A DNA stretch of 20,957 bases, taken from assembly GCA_937880175.1 (NCBI GenBank), contig CALFLO010000152.1, positions 1-20,957 on the forward strand. The letters run 5' to 3'. A program made the translations under genes and the position numbers. The stretch comes from an uncultured Gluconobacter sp. (lineage in GTDB: Bacteria > Pseudomonadota > Alphaproteobacteria > Acetobacterales > Acetobacteraceae). Shown here piece by piece: positions 20,308-20,957 of the stretch. Position 1 is the first letter of the stretch. The number at the start of each line of letters is the position of its first letter. Under the pieces are notes generated by a model. The model was given only the letters and a program-made list of their open reading frames with translations. It ran no database searches and was not told where the DNA came from.

Positions 20308-20902
20308 GCAACCCACTGTCACGTAACTCATATAGCAAAACCCATTTTAATTTTCTACAACGCACATATGGGTCTCGTGCACCAAGGAAAAAAGCGTTTC
20401 GGCAGACAGGAGCACTACGGGCGTCAGTCGATATTAACATCGCCGCTAGGCTGCAATCGATCCAGCCTCGATCAATCGCCGACGGCATCCGTGCAAATCT
20501 AAGCTTCTGATTTAGCCGAAAACCGCCATTCCAGTCCCGAGGCGTGAAGGATGGCTTCATCCTGAACGCAGTCATGATTTGAATTCCCGCTTCCCGGCGC
20601 AGGAAAATCGCGGTCGAACTGCGTGGAGGCGCGCAACGGTCATTACACATAGCTGAATGAACGGCAGAAAATATTGTCTGGGCGCTCCAAAGCGGCCGGA
20701 CCGCTCGCCCCTCATAGCTGCCGATAAGCGACCATATACCGTGGCTAAAAAGCGGATATTTAGCTGAATATCCTGAAAGATGCGTGAGCGGACATACCGC
20801 TAAACTTGTCCTCTAAGCACACCACAGACCTCTTGCCTCTGTCGGGGCACATCTGTTTCCCGACATGCCCTACGTCTCGGATCACGCTCATGGGGCCTCC
20901 TA
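20308..20902. other. Non-coding or decayed region between the Panacea operon and the transposon end
   Basis: No convincing gene is present in about 600 bases. A minus-strand frame over 20246-20650 overlaps the Panacea start and lacks any family likeness. Two inverted sequences are visible: ACCCAT and ATGGGT bounding the AT-rich segment upstream of the Panacea gene near 20340-20373, and TGTCGGG (20840-20846) with CCCGACA (20859-20865). The promoter of the Panacea operon should lie at the left end of this region, but I cannot place it with confidence. Confidence 0.45.
20840..20865. repeat. TGTCGGG inverted repeat, 26 bp overall
   Basis: Perfect 7-bp arms TGTCGGG and CCCGACA are separated by 12 bases, 38 bp from the transposon end. 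The overall length and TGTC-starting arms resemble a resolvase subsite, but it stands alone and no T-tract follows. Confidence 0.5.
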
Positions 20903-20957
20903 GGGGTCGTTTGCGGGAGGGGGCGAAATCCTACGCTAAGGATTTAGGCCAGCGATA
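20903..20957. mobile_element. Terminal inverted repeat of a Tn3-family (Tn5393-like) transposon, body to the right
   Basis: The sequence starting GGGGTCGTTTGCGGGAGG at 20903 has the GGGG outer end of Tn3-family inverted repeats. I recall it as close to the long (about 81-bp) terminal repeat of Tn5393-type elements, with a few differences. Orientation places the transposon body beyond the right edge. TCCTA at 20898-20902 would be one copy of the 5-bp target duplication made by such elements. Identification is from memory, not from a search. Confidence 0.7.

Noticed and set aside
20246..20650. 134-residue minus-strand frame upstream of the Panacea gene
   Set aside because: It overlaps the Panacea coding start, would cover the strong AGGAGG site, and shows no domain pattern.
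1..20957. tRNA, rRNA or known riboswitch
   Set aside because: No tRNA cloverleaf with TTCGA-type arm and CCA-side pairing, no rRNA core sequence and no riboswitch core was seen by reading; a covariance-model scan was not possible.

Overview
The window looks like accessory, probably plasmid-borne DNA of an alphaproteobacterium, most likely an acetic acid bacterium (Acetobacteraceae). The reasons are an SOS operator of the alphaproteobacterial form GTTC-N7-GTTC, an imuA-imuB-dnaE2 mutasome, a pTAR-like ParA with a small ribbon-helix-helix partner flanked by short repeats, and a resolvase with its own res site. No replication initiator, rRNA or tRNA gene is visible, so the replicon type is inferred, not shown. 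Base composition is mosaic: the mutasome is GC-rich, the restriction-like operon is intermediate, and part of its methyltransferase is clearly AT-rich.

Layout. (1) 88-1433, minus strand: a PAPS-reductase/PP-loop family protein preceded by a translationally coupled cysteine-rich small protein. (2) 1641-2907: a partition cassette with a repeat array, parA, a ribbon-helix-helix gene overlapping it by ATGA, and a second repeat cluster. (3) 2919-8553: an SOS-controlled mutasome operon, imuA - imuB - a 77-residue unknown gene - dnaE2, with overlapping genes and an 18-bp-arm perfect inverted repeat inside imuB. (4) 8867-14874: a tight three-gene operon of an MmeI-like adenine methyltransferase, an SF2 helicase and a T5orf172/GIY-YIG nuclease. 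It reads as a restriction-modification or defence system of non-canonical composition and is the best candidate for a poorly described system here. (5) 15086-17221, minus strand: a 456-residue protein with a PD-(D/E)xK-like core and a HEPN-like protein. (6) 17491-18948: a VapC/AbrB toxin-antitoxin pair divergent from a serine resolvase, with a res-like site between them. (7) 19311-20294, minus strand: a Panacea-domain (SocA-like) antitoxin candidate followed by a small putative toxin. (8) 20903 to the right edge: the outer end of a Tn3-family transposon whose terminal repeat I recognise as Tn5393-like. The transposon body lies outside the window.

Together the genes form a maintenance and survival package. 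ParA/RHH, the resolvase and two toxin-antitoxin modules keep the replicon. The mutasome gives damage-inducible mutagenic repair. The methyltransferase-helicase-nuclease operon and its opposite-strand neighbours look like phage or plasmid defence. All functions are read from motifs; no database search was possible.
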